From JAFGNV01 sp964612485 (lineage in GTDB: Bacteria > Chloroflexota > Anaerolineae > 4572-78 > J111): a stretch of 64,000 bases of DNA. The notes under the pieces were generated by a model. The model did not search any database. It was given only the letters and a program-made list of their open reading frames with translations, and was not told the origin of the DNA. Positions 33,013 through 42,062 of the stretch are shown here, piece after piece. Location of the stretch: positions 44,060 through 108,059 of the forward strand of contig CAZTFF010000014.1 in the NCBI GenBank assembly GCA_964612485.1. The letters run 5' to 3'. Made by a program: the position numbers and the translations under genes. The stretch's first letter is position 1; each line of letters begins with the position of its first letter.

Positions 33013-34593
33013 TTACTGGCGTTCGGCCAGCAGAGCTTCAACTTGTTCTTGCAAGAATTGCGCGCCTTCTTCGGGCGTCATCGACCCTTCCAGCGCGATG
33101 TTGCTGATAACTTGCGGAATCAGGAGCCTGCCTTCGATATCGCCTACAACAGCGCGTTGGGTGGCGTTGTAATCCGGGCGGAAGAGCCAGCGCTGCATGG
33201 TTTCGTAGCCGTTGGCAATCTGTTCCAGCGTTTCAGGCGAGTAGTTGGCAAAGTATTCGCTGCTGTCCTTCCAGCCTTCAACCGCGCTCTTGAGCACCGG
33301 AACCTTACCAAACGGAGCCAGCGCCAGCACATCCTGGTACCCTTCGGTGAGGAAGAATTGGACTACATCCTGAGCGGCGGGATCGGCCCCATCCATAATG
33401 CCCAGCGTAACCAACTGGCCGTAAGAGGCGGCGCCGTTGGGGCCCTCCATCATCGGGGCAAAGCCGGTGCGTTGGGCCAGATCAGGCGTGGGCAGTTCTA
33501 CATTGCCGCCGCCTTCCAGGCCGGAACCTTCAACCAGGTCGTCCATGATGTAGGTCGAGTAGAACAACATGGATGATTGGTCGTATTCATAGGTTTCGCG
33601 CGCGCCGCGCCAGTATTGCGGGCCGGGGGTGGCGCAATCTTGCAGGCCGGCGTAAAACTCCAGGGCCTGGATCATTTCCGGCGTGTTCATGGTCACATTG
33701 CCTTCGGCGTCAAACGGCCAGGCATCGTTAGACATCGCCACCTGTTCAAATACCTGATGGCCGTAGTTCTGGCCTGGGTCCGTGCCCAGGGTAACGCCGT
33801 AAAGGAAGCCGGTTTGCTCAGGAACCGTGCAGTTGGCTTCTCTGATGGCTTCCCAGGTGGTAGGAGGCGCGAGGCCAAGGTCGTTGAACACATCTTCGCG
33901 GTACCAGATGGCCTGAATCCAGCCATCGTACGGCACGGCCATGTATTGGCCGGTGGTGGGGTTGGTAACCATTTGCAGCGGGCCGTCCCGGAAATCGTCT
34001 ACGCCGATACTGTTGATCACCGACGTCGCGGCGTTTTCATCCAAAATGCCGTCGGCGGAGAAGGCCGCGGCCCGTTCGATCCCCATCCGCACAATATCGG
34101 GCATGCGGTTGGCGGCGCGAGCCACCGCGATCCGCTGGGAAACCCCGGCTTCCTGAATAGGCACAATGTTGATCTCAACATTGGGGTTCTGTTCCATGTA
34201 GCGGGCGGCCACATCTTCGTACACCCTTACCCGCTCTTCCTCGTTATCCGTGGTCCAGAACTCCACCAGCACTTTGCCTTCGGCCGCGGTGGGGTTCAGA
34301 AAAGCTTCGGCGGCATCGTTAGGGGGGATGCAAAGCTGCTGCCCCACTTCAATTTCATCGGGGTTTTGGATGACGGTGTAAGCTTCATCCGTATTGGCTG
34401 CCGCGTTGGTGGCGTCTACAATGGCCGGGTAGGCCAGGTAGGTACCAAAGAAACGGTCAGCCAGTTTACTGAGCCAGTCGTCCGCCTGAACGGTATAGGT
34501 TTCTTCGCAGCCTGCGTCTTGAGCATAGCCCGGTACCGCGGCTACGCTCAGCACCAACAACATCAATAGAACTACCAAAATTTTTTTTGTCAT
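33013..34593 (-). CDS. Sugar ABC transporter binding protein with N-terminal LysM domain
   Basis: 526 residues from the second ATG (34593), 6 bp after GGAGG. A signal peptide (KKILVVLLMLLVLSVAAVPG) ends near YAQ with no lipobox Cys. Residues ~28-95 form a LysM domain (EETYTVQADDWLSKLADRFF, then PDEIEVGQQLCIPP), which binds N-acetylglucosamine polymers. The rest is a family 1 solute-binding protein (VLVEFWTTDNEEERVRVYED, AVPYDGWIQAIWYREDVF). The LysM domain may hold the protein to the wall in place of a lipid anchor. It heads the permease operon. Regulation probably runs through the long leader at 34597-34990 and the palindrome at 34744. Confidence 0.88.
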   Translation of the reverse strand: MTKKILVVLLMLLVLSVAAVPGYAQDAGCEETYTVQADDWLSKLADRFFGTYLAYPAIVDATNAAANTDEAYTVIQNPDEIEVGQQLCIPPNDAAEAFLNPTAAEGKVLVEFWTTDNEEERVRVYEDVAARYMEQNPNVEINIVPIQEAGVSQRIAVARAANRMPDIVRMGIERAAAFSADGILDENAATSVINSIGVDDFRDGPLQMVTNPTTGQYMAVPYDGWIQAIWYREDVFNDLGLAPPTTWEAIREANCTVPEQTGFLYGVTLGTDPGQNYGHQVFEQVAMSNDAWPFDAEGNVTMNTPEMIQALEFYAGLQDCATPGPQYWRGARETYEYDQSSMLFYSTYIMDDLVEGSGLEGGGNVELPTPDLAQRTGFAPMMEGPNGAASYGQLVTLGIMDGADPAAQDVVQFFLTEGYQDVLALAPFGKVPVLKSAVEGWKDSSEYFANYSPETLEQIANGYETMQRWLFRPDYNATQRAVVGDIEGRLLIPQVISNIALEGSMTPEEGAQFLQEQVEALLAERQ

Positions 34594-34596
34594 CAT

Positions 34597-34990
34597 TGAC
34601 CTCCATTTTTAAGTGTGTTTAGAATTTTGGTAAAATCTCATCCTGCTTCGGTAACTCGTGTTACCATCAACAAAAACTTTTTTGAATGATTACCACCTCC
34701 TTTCGAGGATACGGTATCTAAAAAAGAGTCGGTCAAAAAATGCTTGCTATGGTATAGCAACAATATTGTAGTTTTTTATCGCTATTGACGCTGGGGAATG
34801 AAATTTGTTGTTATTGTTTTTTGTGGCACTCGTTGGTTTTGGCTCAATAAATCGCCGTAACCTCCTCGCGAATTGTTGTTACATCCTTGTACCAAACAAC
34901 CGTCGCAAGATCGCTGCAATCCTGCGTGGTTGCAGGCCGACGGTTAATCACCCTTGATTAGTTTTTTAAGCGTGTCATATTTTGGGGTAC
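34597..34990 (-). promoter_or_regulatory. Long structured leader before the LysM-binding-protein gene
   Basis: About 390 bases separate a strong promoter from the start codon. Within it, AACCGTCG/CGACGGTT (34898-34905/34938-34945) encloses CTGCAA/TTGCAG (34914-34919/34930-34935), giving a nested hairpin. TAATCA/TGATTA lies next to it. GGTAAC/GTTACC (34650-34665) forms a tetraloop hairpin. Two strong Shine-Dalgarno-like sites (GAGGAGGT near 34860 and AAAGGAGGTGG near 34694) are not followed by a normal start codon at proper distance. No known riboswitch class was recognised. Confidence 0.5.
34744..34760. promoter_or_regulatory. Palindromic operator candidate in the sugar-transport leader
   Basis: TTGCTAT and ATAGCAA flank GGT. 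A 7-bp perfect palindrome of this size fits a LacI- or GntR-like site. It lies ~150 bp before the binding-protein start. Confidence 0.45.
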
Positions 34991-34994
34991 TTCA

Positions 34995-35023
34995 AGTATA
35001 GTCAAAAAATTAGCGGGGGTCAA
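34995..35023 (-). promoter_or_regulatory. Sigma-70 promoter for the LysM-binding-protein operon
   Basis: On the minus strand TTGACC (35018-35023) and TATACT (34995-35000) are 17 bp apart. It points to the binding-protein gene and lies just after the sulP stop codon. Confidence 0.7.
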
Positions 35024-35049
35024 GTTAGTTTTAAAGTTGTGGTTTGATT

Positions 35050-37239
35050 TTATGTCGTAAAGTGGTAGGCGCTTTTTGTGGGATGGCCGGTTTCCGATTC
35101 GATGGTTTGGGGCAAGCCGGCCTTTTGCCAGGCCAGCATGCCGCCTTTTAGCATCACCGCATTATCGTACCCTTGCCAAATCAAAGATTGAACCACGCGG
35201 CGGCTCCGCGCCCCGCCGTGGCAGACAAGGATGAGCGGGGTATCGGGCGAGTAGGTCTGGATGGTTGCGGCGAGCGCGGGCAGCGGTTTGAGTTGAGCAT
35301 GGGGAATGTGACCGCGCCTGAATTCGCGGGGGTGGCGAATGTCGATGATCAAAGGCGGCGGCGCGTCGCAGTTTATCAGGCTCCATAAATCTCTGGGAGT
35401 AATGGATGGAATATCTTCCGTGGGATGGGGGCCGGGATCGAACAGGTCAGGATAGATTTGTTTGGGCAGATTTTGGCATTCTTTGAAGGCCCTGAAGGGA
35501 CATTCGTAAATGCAGATAACCGGCTCAATCACTCGATGAAACAGCAGGGGGATAGCCACCTCTTCTTCCATGAAATGATCGGCGCCCAATTCTTGAAAAA
35601 AGCCGGTAGACTGCATCACCGGGTAGAGGCTTTTTTGCACTTTCATCAGGTACAGGTCCCCGCCCCGCTTCAGGCAGGCTTGTCTGATAGTGCGTAAAAT
35701 TTGGATGCCGCTGAAATCGCAATTGTTTACCCCTTCCAGGCGCAGTAAGACAAAGCGCTGCTCCGGGTAGTCGATCAGGTGATTGAGAATGGTGTCTTCA
35801 ACCGTGCTGACCGCGCCAAAGTATAAATCGCCGGCGATGGTGAAGATCTCTAACTGGGGGCAAGCGTTTTGCGTTGGTTTTTTGCGGATGAAATGGGTAA
35901 ATGTTTCATCGGGCAAAACCCGGTAGATGCGCGGCGTGCTGGCTCGGAGCAGGTAGAAGGCAAAAGAGAACATAATGCCGGCCATAATGGCAAAAATCAT
36001 GCTGACAAACAGCGTTCCAAAAAAGGTGATGAGCATGATAAAGGCATCGCCGGGCGCGCCGCGCAGAATGCGCCGTACTTCGGCCCATTTGATCAGCCCG
36101 TACGCCACCACTATCAATATCCCGGCCAGCACCGTGCGAGAGAGGTAAATGCCCAGCGGAGCCAGGGCCAGCATGGCCACCAGCACCATCAACCCGGCGG
36201 TTACGGCGGCCAGGCTGGTTTGAGCGCCCGCTTTTTCGCTGACACCGGAACGGGCAAAAGAGGCCGCGCCGGCATACCCGGAAAAGAACCCGGCGGCCAC
36301 ATTGGCCATGCCTTGGCCCACAAACTCCTGGTTGTTGTCGATACGCTGCCCCGTATCGCCGGCTATGGAGCGGGCAATGGCCGTGGTCTGGATCAAACCA
36401 ATCGCCCCCACAGCCAGCGCGCCGGTGATGAGTTGCAAAATCATATCCAAATTAAATAAAGGTAGCTTCACCAGCGGCGGCAGGCTGCGGGGGAGTTGGC
36501 CAATTACGCTGACCCCTTGCTCGTTCAGATCAAACAGGAAAACGGTAAAAGAGGCCGCGATCATTACCATCAACGGCCCCGGCCATTTGGGGGCGAGTTT
36601 GCCTAACAGCAACAACAGGCCAATGGTTCCCATGCCCAAAAAAGCCGTCGGCCAGTGGGTTTCGGGCAAATGGAATAGTACGCCTTGTAGGGTTGAGAGC
36701 AAGCCCTCGCTTTCAAATTGAAGCCCCAGCAGGTGCTTAAGCTGGTTGGCGGCAATCAGCACTGCCGCGCCGCTGGCAAAGCCCACAATTACGGAGTGGG
36801 AAACAAAGTTGACCAATACGCCCAGCCGGGCAAAACCAATCAAAAGCTGAAAAACACCGGCCAAAACGGCGATCATGCCGGCCATCACCAGGTATTCGGG
36901 GGTGTCGGGGGAAGCAATCGGTATCAAAACAGCGAAAACCAGAATGGAGATCGCGTTGGCCGGGCCGGTTTGAATCTGGTTGCATGATCCCCACAAGCCG
37001 CCCACAATGGCGGCCACAATAGTAGCGTACAATCCCATCTGCGGCGGCAGGTCGGCAATCAGCGCAAAGGCAACCGCCTGGGGCAAGGCAATTAAGCCAA
37101 CTGTGATCCCGGCCATAACATCCGGCCCCAGATTATTGCCTCGCCAGGATCGAACGGTGCGAACCGGTTTTAACAGGTAGGTTGCAATGTGGCTGAAGTT
37201 CTGCCAGAAGGGAGATGGTGGAGAGTGTTGCATATTCAA
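35050..37239 (-). CDS. SulP anion transporter with STAS and rhodanese domains
   Basis: 729 residues (727 from ATG at 37233). About 11-14 transmembrane helices form a SulP (SLC26-like) permease: GPDVMAGITVGLIALPQAVAFAL in two pieces, then IQTGPANAISILVF. A STAS domain follows (~465-575; VLLRLEGVNNCDFSGIQIL). The last ~100 residues form a rhodanese domain (IIDIRHPREFRRGHIPHAQ) with the active Cys in LVCHGGARSRR. SulP proteins carry sulfate or bicarbonate; a rhodanese tail suggests a link to sulfur handling (inference). Between STAS and rhodanese a Cys pair occurs in ICIYECPFRAFKECQNLP. It is divergent from the glycosyltransferase at 37510. Confidence 0.9.
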   Translation of the reverse strand: MNMQHSPPSPFWQNFSHIATYLLKPVRTVRSWRGNNLGPDVMAGITVGLIALPQAVAFALIADLPPQMGLYATIVAAIVGGLWGSCNQIQTGPANAISILVFAVLIPIASPDTPEYLVMAGMIAVLAGVFQLLIGFARLGVLVNFVSHSVIVGFASGAAVLIAANQLKHLLGLQFESEGLLSTLQGVLFHLPETHWPTAFLGMGTIGLLLLLGKLAPKWPGPLMVMIAASFTVFLFDLNEQGVSVIGQLPRSLPPLVKLPLFNLDMILQLITGALAVGAIGLIQTTAIARSIAGDTGQRIDNNQEFVGQGMANVAAGFFSGYAGAASFARSGVSEKAGAQTSLAAVTAGLMVLVAMLALAPLGIYLSRTVLAGILIVVAYGLIKWAEVRRILRGAPGDAFIMLITFFGTLFVSMIFAIMAGIMFSFAFYLLRASTPRIYRVLPDETFTHFIRKKPTQNACPQLEIFTIAGDLYFGAVSTVEDTILNHLIDYPEQRFVLLRLEGVNNCDFSGIQILRTIRQACLKRGGDLYLMKVQKSLYPVMQSTGFFQELGADHFMEEEVAIPLLFHRVIEPVICIYECPFRAFKECQNLPKQIYPDLFDPGPHPTEDIPSITPRDLWSLINCDAPPPLIIDIRHPREFRRGHIPHAQLKPLPALAATIQTYSPDTPLILVCHGGARSRRVVQSLIWQGYDNAVMLKGGMLAWQKAGLPQTIESETGHPTKSAYHFTT

Positions 37240-37509
37240 ACGACGTTTAGTTGCCTTTCTTGAAACAAGGTTTGATCTTTTCCGGCAGGATAATACCGTT
37301 AGCAGAAACGACCGGGGTAATCATACCTTCATCGTTTGCTTGCTGCAACTCAAGGGGGATGGTTCCATTTTATCAGAGAAAAGGCTATCAATTTGTAGTA
37401 TCAAAAAGGGATGAATTTTTAGGCTTGTGATATGATAAGGCTGCATATATAATTTGGGTATGGTATACTCATTATCTATCGATTAGCCCGACACAGGAGT
37501 TTGGTTTTT

Positions 37510-38760
37510 ATGCATATTGGTATCATCTCTACCCGGTTGAATGGCACGGATGGAGTCTCGCTGGAGGTTGAAAAGTGGGTTAAAGTTTTGCGGCGGATGG
37601 GACACGAAATGTTTTTTTGCGCCGGGGAATTGGGAGGATACGCCTCCGGGGGAGCTTTAATTCCCCAGCTTCATTTTGATCACCAATCGATCATTGCCTT
37701 CAGCCAGCGCGCTTTTGGGGAGAAGGCGCAGGAACAAGATGGTGAAAGGCTGGTTGACGAAATCTACGCCTCGGCAGACAAAATCCGGGCGCCCTTACGT
37801 AATTTTATCCGCTCCAACCGCCTGGATATGCTGGTGGTGGAAAATGCGTTGACCATTCCTATGAATCTGCCGCTGGGTATCACCCTCACCGGCCTGATTG
37901 CGGAATTGGGAATGAACACTATTGCTCACCATCACGATTTTTTCTGGGAACGGCAGCGGTATCAGAGCAACTCTATCCTCGACTTGTTAGATACGGCCTT
38001 TCCGGCTAAACTTCCCAGTATCCACCACGTTTCCATTAATTCTATTGCCCAGCGCCGGCTCAAAGATCGACGCGGCATCGACTCAATAGTCATTCCCAAC
38101 GTGCATGATTTTGCCAAACCACCGCCGGGCATCGACAACTATAATCGAGATTTTCGCCAATCGATCGGCCTGACGGACGATGACCTGTTTGTGCTCCAAC
38201 CCACGCGGGTTATTCAGCGCAAAGGCATCGAAATGGCCATCGAGCTGGTTCACCGGCTGGATATTCCCCAGGCGCGCTTGTTTATTACCCATCGCGCCCA
38301 CGATGAAGGGCTGGAATATTGGCACTGGCTCAAACGCGAGGCCGGCGTGATGGCCGTTGACCTGCGGCTTATTGATCATCTCATCGGCACGGAACGCTCC
38401 CGAGCCAACGGGCACAAAATATATTCGTTGTGGGACGCTTACCCGCATGCCGATATGGTCACTTACCCCAGCACCTACGAGGGCTTTGGCAACGCCCTGC
38501 TGGAGTCGGTTTACTTCAAACGGTTGACGGTGGTCAATCGATACCCGGTTTACAATGCGGATATTGGCTCGCTGGGCTTTGAATTTATTGAACTCGATGG
38601 TTTTGTTGATGATGCCGAGGTGGCCCGCGCCAAAGAACTATTGGCCGATCCCGGCTATGTCTGTGAAATGGTGAAAAAGAACTACCAGATTGCCCAGGAT
38701 AATTTCTCGCTTGAAGTGCTGGAGCGGAAACTACGGTCCCTGATTGAAGATTTTAAGTAA
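37510..38760 (+). CDS. Glycosyltransferase family 4-like protein
   Basis: 416 residues from ATG at 37510, after AGGAG. N-terminal Rossmann domain with IGIISTRLNGTDGVSLEVEK, and a C-terminal GT-B domain with VLQPTRVIQRKGIEMAIELV and the nucleotide-sugar region TYPSTYEGFGNALLESVYF (Glu residues of the EX7E motif). It transfers a sugar from a nucleotide donor; the acceptor is unknown. It is followed by a second GT4 gene 33 bp on, then the GpgS-like gene, so the four genes 37510-42622 look like one operon for glucoside or glycolipid synthesis. Confidence 0.85.
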   Translation: MHIGIISTRLNGTDGVSLEVEKWVKVLRRMGHEMFFCAGELGGYASGGALIPQLHFDHQSIIAFSQRAFGEKAQEQDGERLVDEIYASADKIRAPLRNFIRSNRLDMLVVENALTIPMNLPLGITLTGLIAELGMNTIAHHHDFFWERQRYQSNSILDLLDTAFPAKLPSIHHVSINSIAQRRLKDRRGIDSIVIPNVHDFAKPPPGIDNYNRDFRQSIGLTDDDLFVLQPTRVIQRKGIEMAIELVHRLDIPQARLFITHRAHDEGLEYWHWLKREAGVMAVDLRLIDHLIGTERSRANGHKIYSLWDAYPHADMVTYPSTYEGFGNALLESVYFKRLTVVNRYPVYNADIGSLGFEFIELDGFVDDAEVARAKELLADPGYVCEMVKKNYQIAQDNFSLEVLERKLRSLIEDFK

Positions 38761-38793
38761 ATAATAGCCGTCTTTTTGTGGGAGGTATAACCA

Positions 38794-40038
38794 ATGAACA
38801 TTGGAATTATTCACTATGCAGCCCCGCCGGTAGTGGGCGGCGTGGAGCAGACCATTTTTCACCACGCCCGAACCTTGACCGCTCTGGGCCATCAGGTGAC
38901 GGTGGTGGCCGGTCACGGCGATGCATTTTTGCCCGATATAGTTTTTCGCTCCGAGCCGCTGGCCGGCTCGCGCAGCCCCATGATCTCCGACGCCACGCGA
39001 GATTTGGCCAACGGCACGATCCCGGCCAATTTTGATGAGCTGGTAGCTAAAACCCGGGCGGCGCTTTTAAAGCATTTTGCCGGCTGCGATGTCGTCATCG
39101 GCCATAATTTTTTTACCCTGCACAAAAACCTGGTGTTGACGTCCGCTGTTTACCAACTGGTGGTGGATGGCGATGGGCCGGCGTGGATAGCCTGGCACCA
39201 CGATTTTGCCTGGCTTCGCCGCCAATATCAATCCGATCTGCATCCGGGCGAACCGTGGGAACTGCTCAAATATCCCTGGCCGGGCGTGTGTCACGTAACC
39301 GTATCTGAGGCGCAGCAGGAGAACCTGGCCCGCCTGTATGATATTCCCGTTGATGAGATCGCGGTGGTGCCCCCGGGTATCAATCCCGCCGAATTTTATC
39401 GCTGCGACAGCACCGTCATCCGCCTGGTTGCCCAGTGGGACCTGCTGGAAGCGGATTGTGTCTTTCTGCTGCCGGCCCGCATCACCCGGCGTAAGAACAT
39501 CGAATTGGGACTGCGCTGGCTGGCCGCGGTTCGGAAGGCATCGGGCTGGGATGCCCGGCTGGTTGTCACCGGCCCGCCGGGGCCGCATAACCCCACCAAT
39601 GCCGCTTACCTGGATTATTTACTGGAGTTACGCGGCGAACTGGGGATAGACACGGCGGCGCATTTTGCCTATCAGGCCCAGCAAGATTTTATCGGCGTGC
39701 CGCTCTTTTTGCTGGATGAAGATTTGGCCAACCTGTACCAACTGGTCGATGCCATGTTCTTCCCCAGCCGGCAGGAGGGTTTTGGCATTCCCATTCTGGA
39801 AGCCGGCCTGGCGCGATTACCCATTTTCGCCACCGACTTGCCGCCCTTTCGCGAAAGCGCCGGGGAACTGGCTAATCTTTATCCGGCGGATGCTCCGGTA
39901 GAAGACGTGGCCCACTCTATTGTGGAAACTTTGCAAGCGGATCGCGCGTTTCAACTGCGCCGCCGGGTGTTAGATCAATTTACCTGGCGGGGAATTGTCA
40001 AAAATAAAATTTTACCATTGCTGGAAACGGCTTCTTAA
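38794..40038 (+). CDS. Glycosyltransferase family 4
   Basis: 414 residues, ATG at 38794 with GGGAGG upstream. GT-B fold: N-terminal NIGIIHYAAPPVVGGVEQTI, and C-terminal LLPARITRRKNIELGLRWL followed by MFFPSRQEGFGIPILEAGLA with the EX7E pattern. The PPVVGGVEQ loop is typical of GT4 enzymes such as sucrose or trehalose synthases and mannosyltransferases. The substrate is not clear. It lies between the other GT4 and the GpgS-like gene and is probably cotranscribed. Confidence 0.87.
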   Translation: MNIGIIHYAAPPVVGGVEQTIFHHARTLTALGHQVTVVAGHGDAFLPDIVFRSEPLAGSRSPMISDATRDLANGTIPANFDELVAKTRAALLKHFAGCDVVIGHNFFTLHKNLVLTSAVYQLVVDGDGPAWIAWHHDFAWLRRQYQSDLHPGEPWELLKYPWPGVCHVTVSEAQQENLARLYDIPVDEIAVVPPGINPAEFYRCDSTVIRLVAQWDLLEADCVFLLPARITRRKNIELGLRWLAAVRKASGWDARLVVTGPPGPHNPTNAAYLDYLLELRGELGIDTAAHFAYQAQQDFIGVPLFLLDEDLANLYQLVDAMFFPSRQEGFGIPILEAGLARLPIFATDLPPFRESAGELANLYPADAPVEDVAHSIVETLQADRAFQLRRRVLDQFTWRGIVKNKILPLLETAS

Positions 40039-40091
40039 GGTGCCGCTTAAAGCCGGGGCAGGGCGAGGCAAGGTCAACACCAGGAGGGGAT

Positions 40092-42062
40092 ATGTCTTTT
40101 CTATCGAAACAGAATAAATTAGAAACATCTTTGATACCGGAAATGGATCCAAACGAACAAGTTTATACGGTGGTTGTTCCTATTTTTGATGAAAATATGG
40201 GCGAGTGGGCCGTGCAGTTGGCGCTGAACCTGGTTGAAACCCGGCAAAGCAGCCGGGTGGTGCTGGTGGGCGTGGTGCGGATACCGGCAGGCGAATCGCT
40301 CAGCGTGGGAACTTTGCAGGCGCAAAATATCCGCTCCGTTCTGGAAAACCTGCGCGTGCGCTTCGCCGAGTCGCCTATTTACATTAAACCCCGCGTTCGG
40401 GTGGTGCATGAGCCATGGCGGTCGCTGGCCAGCGTGGTTTCTAAAGAACAAGCCTGTTTGATGCTGATCCCCTGGCCGCATGGCGGGGCCAAAGCCCTGT
40501 TTGGGGTGAAACTGGGCAAGTTGCTGGAGCAGCTCCATTGCGATGTGGTGGTGGTCAACGGGCAGGTTTCGCAAAACCTAAACCGCATATTGCTTCCCCT
40601 CAGGGGCAGCCACGAATCGCCGCTGGCCCTGAAAGTCGCCTTATCCCTGGCCAAAACCACCCAGGCCGAAATTACCACGCTCTACGCCTTTGCCGATGAT
40701 CAGGATGCGGCCAGCCGGCGGGTGTACCGGGAAATGTCTCGCATGATCCAGGGGAACCCCTTGATCAAGGAAGAATTGCAGGTTGAGGAAAACATCGACT
40801 CCGCCGTCATCGAGCGATCCGATGATTTTGATCTGACCATCATCGGCGTTACCGATATTGCTTCGGGCGGAAGCGGCCAGCCGGTGGGCCTGCTGGCCCG
40901 CCGGCTGCGGCGGGCCAGCATCGGGCCGCTGCTCATTGTGAAAACGCACCGGCCCGCACCTTTGGAAAAACTGACCGGCTGGAATCGGCCCGAACCCCTG
41001 CCGGCCACCCCAACGTCGGTGATGGTAGACAAATGGTTCGCCGAAAACACCTTCAGCAGCCACGAATTTGAAGATTTAGAGCATCTGGTAGAGCTTAAAA
41101 ACCAGCAAAATCAGACCATCAGCCTGGGCCTGCCGGCGCTCAACGAAGAGGAAACCATCGGCACCATCATCCAAACCATGCAGCAAATGTTGGTGAAGCA
41201 GTATCCGTTATTGGATGAAATTGTGCTGATCGATTCCGGCTCTACCGATTACACCGTGGATATTGCCCGCGATATGGGCGTACCGGTGTACCGGCATTCT
41301 CAGATTTTACCCAAGTACGGAACCTATCGCGGCAAAGGCGAAGGGCTTTGGAAAAGCCAGTACGTGCTCAAGGGCGATATTATCGCCTGGATTGATACCG
41401 ATATTGTCAACATTCACCCCCGCTTTGTGTATGGTATTTTGGGGCCGCTGCTGCTCCATCCGGGAATTCAATACGTGAAGGGGTTTTATCGCCGTCCCTT
41501 AAAAGTGGGCGAATCGTTGCAGGCGGGCGGCGGTGGCCGCGTAACTGAACTGGTGGCCCGCCCTATGTTCAATCTTTTTTACCCTGAATTGTCGGGCATT
41601 TTGCAGCCGCTTTCCGGCGAGTATGCCGGGCGGCGCAGCGCCTTGCAGCGGGTGCCGTTTTACACCGGCTACGGCGTGGAAACCGGCCTGCTGTTGAGTC
41701 TGGTTGAGCGGTACGGCATCAGCGGCATCGCTCAGGTAGACCTGCGGCAGCGCATTCACCACAATCAATCGTTGAGCGCGCTCAGCCGGATGTCGTTTGC
41801 CATTATTCAGGTGTTCATCGATCACCTGGAGCGTCGCCAGCGCGTAGAACTTTTGAATGAAGTCAACCGCTCGATGAAAATTATCCGCTATGGGCAAAAC
41901 TCCTTTAGCCTGGAAGAACACGCTATTACCGACCGCTGCCGCCCACCGATTGTGCTGCTGCCGGAATACCGCAAAAAACACCACGTGACCGACTGGAACC
42001 CTGACGAAGTGAGTCCCTGCTCGGGAATCGATCCCTCGGAGGAAGGTGAATTTCTGCTATGA
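40092..42062 (+). CDS. gpgS: Glucosyl-3-phosphoglycerate synthase-like GT with N-terminal tandem Usp domains
   Basis: 656 residues. Residues ~25-150 and ~155-295 look like two universal-stress-protein (UspA) folds (YTVVVPIFDENMGEWAVQLA; ILLPLRGSHESPLALKVAL). Residues ~330-600 match glucosyl-3-phosphoglycerate synthase: KWFAENTFSSHEFEDLEHL, ISLGLPALNEEETIG, IVLIDSGSTDYTVDIA and the metal motif WIDTDIVN. GpgS joins glucose from a nucleotide donor to 3-phosphoglycerate, the first step to the compatible solute glucosylglycerate. Known GpgS proteins lack Usp domains (about 300-350 residues), so the fusion is unusual and may sense stress or ATP. The ATG of the next gene overlaps its stop. Confidence 0.8.
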   Translation: MSFLSKQNKLETSLIPEMDPNEQVYTVVVPIFDENMGEWAVQLALNLVETRQSSRVVLVGVVRIPAGESLSVGTLQAQNIRSVLENLRVRFAESPIYIKPRVRVVHEPWRSLASVVSKEQACLMLIPWPHGGAKALFGVKLGKLLEQLHCDVVVVNGQVSQNLNRILLPLRGSHESPLALKVALSLAKTTQAEITTLYAFADDQDAASRRVYREMSRMIQGNPLIKEELQVEENIDSAVIERSDDFDLTIIGVTDIASGGSGQPVGLLARRLRRASIGPLLIVKTHRPAPLEKLTGWNRPEPLPATPTSVMVDKWFAENTFSSHEFEDLEHLVELKNQQNQTISLGLPALNEEETIGTIIQTMQQMLVKQYPLLDEIVLIDSGSTDYTVDIARDMGVPVYRHSQILPKYGTYRGKGEGLWKSQYVLKGDIIAWIDTDIVNIHPRFVYGILGPLLLHPGIQYVKGFYRRPLKVGESLQAGGGGRVTELVARPMFNLFYPELSGILQPLSGEYAGRRSALQRVPFYTGYGVETGLLLSLVERYGISGIAQVDLRQRIHHNQSLSALSRMSFAIIQVFIDHLERRQRVELLNEVNRSMKIIRYGQNSFSLEEHAITDRCRPPIVLLPEYRKKHHVTDWNPDEVSPCSGIDPSEEGEFLL

